A DNA stretch of 7,967 bases from Candidatus Bathyarchaeota archaeon (GTDB lineage Archaea; Thermoproteota; Bathyarchaeia; 40CM-2-53-6). The notes beneath the pieces are model-generated. The model was not told the origin of the DNA, did not search any database, and saw only the letters and a list, made by a program, of their open reading frames with translations. Position 1 is the stretch's first letter, and each line of letters starts with the position of its first letter. The position numbers and the translations under genes are program-made. Of the stretch, positions 5,831 through 7,967 are shown piece after piece. The stretch is from NCBI GenBank assembly GCA_005883085.1, contig VBAY01000042.1, positions 1 through 7,967 of the forward strand, read 5' to 3'.

Positions 5831-5845
5831 CGGGCGGGCCCACCA
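5829..5845 (+). repeat. Duplicated 3' end of the CAT tRNA (att-like right copy)
   Basis: Exact 17-base copy of 4751-4767 including the CCA, without the rest of a tRNA upstream, so it is not a gene. It is followed by an A-run (5845-5852), which differs from the TATATTTC after the real tRNA. Confidence 0.85.
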
Positions 5846-6015
5846 AAAAAAATTCAGCGGATCCTTTTTGGCTAGACATGGCATAGTACAATTGCTTTGA
5901 CGAAGCCCAAGCCGAACCTCCACGAATTCGCCTCCAGACCAAAGTCCAGAGTTATGGACGAACTCTCGTAAGTTTTCGTAAGAAGAAAGGGGGTTGCGTG
6001 TCGAGTTGGACGCGG
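5846..6015. other. Intergenic stretch at the convergent ends of the anchored protein and protease genes
   Basis: No gene is seen. It holds TTTTT at 5865-5869, a possible plus-strand terminator, and on the minus strand, just beyond the protease stop, a pyrimidine-rich tract (about 5980-5994 on the plus strand as purines) that could assist termination of the protease transcript. Confidence 0.4.
5865..5869 (+). terminator. Possible oligo-T terminator for the cassette gene
   Basis: TTTTT about 100 bases past the stop codon of the anchored-protein gene, the first such run downstream. A run of five is a weak signal. Confidence 0.3.
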
Positions 6016-7967
6016 CTAGCCGCCGGTGACGAGGATCGAGTCCTTCTCGTGGTCAGGAAGCGCGTCACGGTACCATAACAGTAGTCCGTTTTGTGACGGT
6101 GAGGCTGCTGCTCCACCTGCGACACTGTTGATTGTCAGTGTGCTGCTGCCGCTGGCAGGGACCCCGGTGGTGGGGATGCCTGAGCCGACATAGCGTGGCG
6201 TGTTCAGCGTGTAGGTCATTCCGACTATGGCGTCGGTGACCGCGCCTGTGAAGTAGTTGTCGACCGCTAGGACCGAGAATCTGAACTGGGTGCTTGGCGT
6301 AAGGCCGATATCTGATAGCAGTGCGGTCAGGATGACGTTGCCGGAGTCGAGGTCTGCGTCAGTGAAGAACCGGACTTTGAATGGTCCGTTGGGGAGCGGG
6401 CCAGCTGCGACTACGTTTTGGCCAGTTGCGGCGAAGCCTCCGTTTTCGAGGTTGAATATAGCGAAGTCATCTGTCCCGTCGTGATTGGTGTCTATGAGGA
6501 TGTCGAATTCGGCTGGGTAGTTGGGGTGGGACCGTATGCCGAATGTGGTGATTGCGAACTGGACTGCGGGTAGCCCACTTACTGTGACTAGTCGGACTCC
6601 GACCGATCTTAGGTCGATGACTGCAAAGTTGTCGCCGGGCTGGGGCAGCATGCTCTGCGGCATTTTGCCGCTGGACCCTGTCAAGGAGAAGAGTTCCACG
6701 CGACCGTTCAGTGAGCTAGGGTTGGTTAGCTGTACGGTACCTGTGCCCCCCATGAGGGTGAGTGTGTCTGCAGATGTTGTTACCGCCGCTGCTCGATGGG
6801 GCAGTATCTGCCATGCCAAGTGGACGTTGTCGGTGTTGTCTGATATGTTGATATAGCCGTCGAATTCGAAGCCGTCTAGGCGGAAGCCGTCTCCGCCTCT
6901 GCTTCCGCCGTTAAGGTCCCATATGGGTAGCTTTGTTACGTCTACAGCGAGTTTCACTTTGAACGTGGCGGTTGCACCCGGCGTAACTTTGACAGTTAAT
7001 GGGGCGCTGATCGTGACCGCGCCGCTGGCAGCATCAGCTTGGTACCGGAAGGTGGGTGTGATCGAATAGGTTCTTGTGGTGGTGCCGTAGTTGTGGACGG
7101 CCACGGTCTTTACGAATTGGGCAGAACTCGTTAGTGCCTGGTAGCCGAAAGACAGGCTGACAGCTATGGGTGCTGCGTTGTCCCAAGCAGTGGTCTTGGT
7201 GTTGACCGCTCGGTCGACCCGGACTTCACCGCTTCCTATGCGTGATATCGGGGCTCCTACGCCCGGGCATTTTGCTGGGTTTAGACCGATGTTCGTGTCA
7301 GCCGTGTTCATCAGCATCTGTTTGATCTCGCTGGGTGTTCGTGCAGGAAAGGCGTCGACTAGTAGTGCTGCTGTACCGGTGACTACTGGTGCTGAAGCGG
7401 AGGTTCCAGCGAATGGTGTTCGGCCCGTGGCTGTGCCCGCTTCTGCACTGATGATGTCGGTTCCTACAGCTCCGATGTCGGGTTTGATGGAATTGTAGCT
7501 GTAGCTCGGACCGCGTGATGAGAAGGCGGCCATATTTCCGACCAGGCTGATAGCGTTAGCCGGATTTATCGTCGCAGTCTCTCCAAGCGCACTGGCTTTA
7601 AGGGTGCTTCCGTCGGCAAGTGTTATCGTGTAGCCCGCGATGGTCTGCGTGCCACCTCCGAAGGAGAAGGTGGGCGGGAGGTCGCAAGGTCCTTGCGCCA
7701 CATTGTTGGCCACTATTGCTGCTATTGCTCCTGCCGCTCCTGCGTTTGCCACTTTCATGCTCACTGCGCAGATGCCGCGGTCAATCAGCAGAATCTTTCC
7801 TGGGAATTGCGTCCCGGTCCAGGGGTTAGTACCTGCTGCGTCTACGCAGCCGCGTCTGGTGCTTGCGCTAGTTGTGTCGTACACGAGGGGGCCGGAGACG
7901 AGGGAGGGGGCTGCCGACCAAGATTGCCAGACCGCTCCGACTGGAGCGACTGTGGGTGTTTGGACGA
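6016..7967 (-). CDS. Secreted subtilisin-family (S8) serine protease with PA insert, C-terminal part
   Basis: Extracellular endopeptidase of the subtilase family. The frame is open to the right edge (650 visible codons; first full codon at 7965-7963), so the signal peptide, catalytic Asp and His and oxyanion Asn lie beyond the window; a GTG at 7884 is internal. Visible order (numbered from 7965): an FPGKILLIDRGICAVSMKV to VANN region typical of a PA domain (about 54-90) inserted before the catalytic serine; FSSRGPS (148-154); KPDIGAVGTDIISA (161-174); the catalytic-serine motif GTSASAPVVTG (187-197, Ser189 at 7399-7401). After the catalytic domain come about 400 residues of beta-rich tail, including FDILIDTNHDGTDDFAIFN and a Ser/Thr/Gly-rich end. 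No C-terminal transmembrane helix or sorting signal is seen; it ends SILVTGG with TAG. This tail resembles subtilases I know from Actinobacteria and Chloroflexi, hinting at transfer. It probably degrades protein outside the cell for nutrition; substrate unknown. Confidence 0.93.
   Translation of the reverse strand, partial: VQTPTVAPVGAVWQSWSAAPSLVSGPLVYDTTSASTRRGCVDAAGTNPWTGTQFPGKILLIDRGICAVSMKVANAGAAGAIAAIVANNVAQGPCDLPPTFSFGGGTQTIAGYTITLADGSTLKASALGETATINPANAISLVGNMAAFSSRGPSYSYNSIKPDIGAVGTDIISAEAGTATGRTPFAGTSASAPVVTGTAALLVDAFPARTPSEIKQMLMNTADTNIGLNPAKCPGVGAPISRIGSGEVRVDRAVNTKTTAWDNAAPIAVSLSFGYQALTSSAQFVKTVAVHNYGTTTRTYSITPTFRYQADAASGAVTISAPLTVKVTPGATATFKVKLAVDVTKLPIWDLNGGSRGGDGFRLDGFEFDGYINISDNTDNVHLAWQILPHRAAAVTTSADTLTLMGGTGTVQLTNPSSLNGRVELFSLTGSSGKMPQSMLPQPGDNFAVIDLRSVGVRLVTVSGLPAVQFAITTFGIRSHPNYPAEFDILIDTNHDGTDDFAIFNLENGGFAATGQNVVAAGPLPNGPFKVRFFTDADLDSGNVILTALLSDIGLTPSTQFRFSVLAVDNYFTGAVTDAIVGMTYTLNTPRYVGSGIPTTGVPASGSSTLTINSVAGGAAASPSQNGLLLWYRDALPDHEKDSILVTGG

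Larger units (their letters stand above)
4751..5845. mobile_element. Candidate small tRNA-targeted insertion carrying one gene
   Basis: About 1.1 kb is bounded by the 17-base tRNA 3'-end repeat. Inside it a second direct repeat (4888-4916 and 5802-5830) flanks one gene for an anchored extracellular protein. At the right end the two repeat types are fused: the 29-base repeat ends GTGAGTC and the tRNA fragment continues from that TC. No integrase, replication gene or transposase lies within it, so it would be a remnant, a non-autonomous cassette, or the end of a rearranged larger element. Local duplication through the shared GAGTC/GAATC is an alternative. Confidence 0.4.

Noticed and set aside
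5822..5845. Possible 3' half of a split tRNA
   Set aside because: Only the end of the T arm and the acceptor strand are present; the T loop and the 5' strand of the T stem are missing, so it cannot supply a tRNA half.
5580..5942. Minus-strand 120-codon frame across the right repeat and the cassette gene
   Set aside because: Antisense to a gene with signal anchor and ribosome binding site; it includes translation of the tRNA fragment and has no recognisable content.
5944..5955. GTCCAGAGTTAT shared with 4388-4399
   Set aside because: A 12-base match between two intergenic regions without shared flanks is too little to claim a repeat family; the inverted partner present at 4379-4386 is absent here.
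1..7967. CRISPR array, transposase or integrase
   Set aside because: No regularly spaced repeats and no protein with recombinase or transposase motifs were seen on either strand.

Overview
The window reads as part of an archaeal chromosome. The strongest evidence is two tRNA genes that only fold after removal of several short intron-like inserts, some at non-canonical positions, a trait of archaeal tRNA genes. TATA-like boxes about 35-50 bases upstream of genes, oligo-T termination and sequon-rich secreted proteins agree with this. The lineage cannot be fixed from the sequence; a TACK-type (Thaumarchaeota/Crenarchaeota-related) archaeon is my best guess, by inference only.

Positions 1-2036 (minus strand) hold the two dedicated enzymes of the glyoxylate shunt as a tight operon: isocitrate lyase (aceA), then 2 bases later malate synthase A (aceB), which runs off the left edge. 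Together they turn isocitrate plus acetyl-CoA into succinate, malate and CoA, bypassing the CO2-losing steps of the TCA cycle, so the organism can probably grow on acetate, fatty acids or other C2-yielding substrates. The operon has a TATA-like box near 2072. Its first gene must start at TTG.

Positions 2200-4127 (plus strand) hold a probable two-gene unit: a 48-codon small ORF with one hydrophobic segment and, 12 bases after its stop, a 568-residue secreted multidomain surface protein (signal peptide, duplicated acidic module, WELHP-type motif, Ig-like domain, PKD domain, C-terminal membrane anchor).

Positions 4129-4767 hold two divergent tRNA genes about 350 bases apart. The minus-strand tRNA has inserts between positions 8 and 9 and in the anticodon loop; the isotype is unresolved, with Lys(CTT) preferred over Thr(CGT). 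The plus-strand tRNA has anticodon CAT, with one D-loop insert and one anticodon-loop insert.

Positions 4751-5845 form an unusual cassette. The last 17 bases of the CAT tRNA are repeated exactly at 5829-5845, and a second, 29-base direct repeat (27/29 identical, containing an AT-centred dyad) flanks a single gene for an N-terminally anchored, sequon-rich extracellular protein. This looks like a small tRNA-targeted insertion or its remnant, with no integrase in view.

Positions 6016-7967 (minus strand) hold the C-terminal two thirds or so of a large secreted subtilisin-family (S8) protease with a PA-type insert and long beta-rich tail; its N-terminus lies beyond the right edge. Overall the window pairs one metabolic operon with a run of secreted or surface proteins around a tRNA locus that appears to have taken up DNA.
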